Shown here in pieces: positions 52,604 through 52,783 of a stretch of DNA of 52,783 nt. Source of the DNA: Roseococcus thiosulfatophilus (GTDB taxonomy: Bacteria; Pseudomonadota; Alphaproteobacteria; Acetobacterales; Acetobacteraceae); the NCBI RefSeq assembly GCF_017311575.1, contig NZ_JAFFQY010000009.1, positions 1-52,783 on the forward strand. Reading direction: 5' to 3'. The notes under the pieces were generated by a model, which saw only the letters and a list, made by a program, of their open reading frames with translations, made no database searches and was not told the origin of the DNA. A program made the position numbers and the translations under genes. The first letter of the stretch is position 1. The number at the start of each line of letters is the position of its first letter.

Positions 52604-52783
52604 GGCACTGACTTTCGAACACCGTGCGGCGAGGAGCTTCCCATTCCGGACAGGTTCAGGCCAGATGAAGTTTATAGGGAGAGATGTCCAGCGTAGATTG
52701 AGGCGAGTCGCCTACTCGGAAATTACGCCATGATACTGAATTTTTTCATATGTGAGAAAATCACACGCAAGATTGTTACAATT
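52604..52783. promoter_or_regulatory. Leader of the kinase gene running into AT-rich window edge
   Basis: The last 130 bases are strikingly AT-rich compared with the rest (for example AATTTTTTCATATGTGAGAAAATC). The part nearest the kinase start should hold its promoter. No gene is supported. Confidence 0.4.

Overview
The window is a very GC-rich (roughly 70%) alphaproteobacterial chromosome segment. The fused BcsA-BcsB cellulose synthase, BcsD, bcsZ-type GH8 cellulase, CarD and rhizobial-style capsule-lipid genes point to an Acetobacteraceae-like organism (a Roseomonas-type genus is my guess; no marker gene settles it). Genes are tightly packed, many with 1-4 bp stop/start overlaps. No rRNA, tRNA, CRISPR array, insertion sequence or prophage was seen, and there is no gene-free stretch longer than about 190 bp.

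Layout. (1) 0.1-6.6 kb: zinc alcohol dehydrogenase, MBL-fold lactonase-like hydrolase, a DevBCA-like exporter operon (membrane fusion protein, permease, ATPase) divergent from a TetR regulator with a clear palindromic operator between them, and a fumarylacetoacetate hydrolase-family enzyme. (2) 6.8-25.0 kb: a large cellulose island. The forward operon carries bcsZ, a proline-rich accessory protein, bcsQ, the bcsA-bcsB fusion, an AlgX/AlgJ-like SGNH protein, an AlgF-like protein, bcsC, a GDSL esterase and a second AlgX/AlgJ-like gene broken by a frameshift. Three tandem hairpin repeats separate it from a reverse AlgI (MBOAT)-AlgJ pair, and bcsD is divergent from algI. Together this predicts secretion of ordered cellulose that is O-acetylated in the periplasm. 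(3) 25.2-26.6 kb: a CarD regulator with a histone H1-like tail, translationally coupled to sufE. (4) 26.6-38.5 kb, reverse strand: a fully reducing type I PKS of 2372 residues, an alpha-oxoamine synthase, a formyltransferase and a KpsS-like Kdo transferase in one coupled operon, with a GT4 glycosyltransferase upstream. This resembles the rhizobial rkpA/rkpG capsule lipid region but has a formyltransferase and lacks the reductase; it is the most likely under-described system here. (5) 38.6-52.6 kb: ordinary metabolism: two hotdog thioesterases, an asparaginase-like protein missing a catalytic Asp, a lipoprotein, an RraA-like protein, acyl-CoA synthetase, gluconokinase plus 6-phosphogluconate dehydrogenase, an S1P-lyase-like PLP enzyme coupled to an ArsO-like monooxygenase, a PhnZ-like HD protein, a small Cys-rich secreted protein, a P2-type ATPase and a PAS histidine kinase.

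All functional calls come from recognised motifs and gene order; no database search was run. Start codons were chosen by ribosome-binding site, family N-terminus and overlap with the upstream gene, and several (GTG or TTG) remain inferences.
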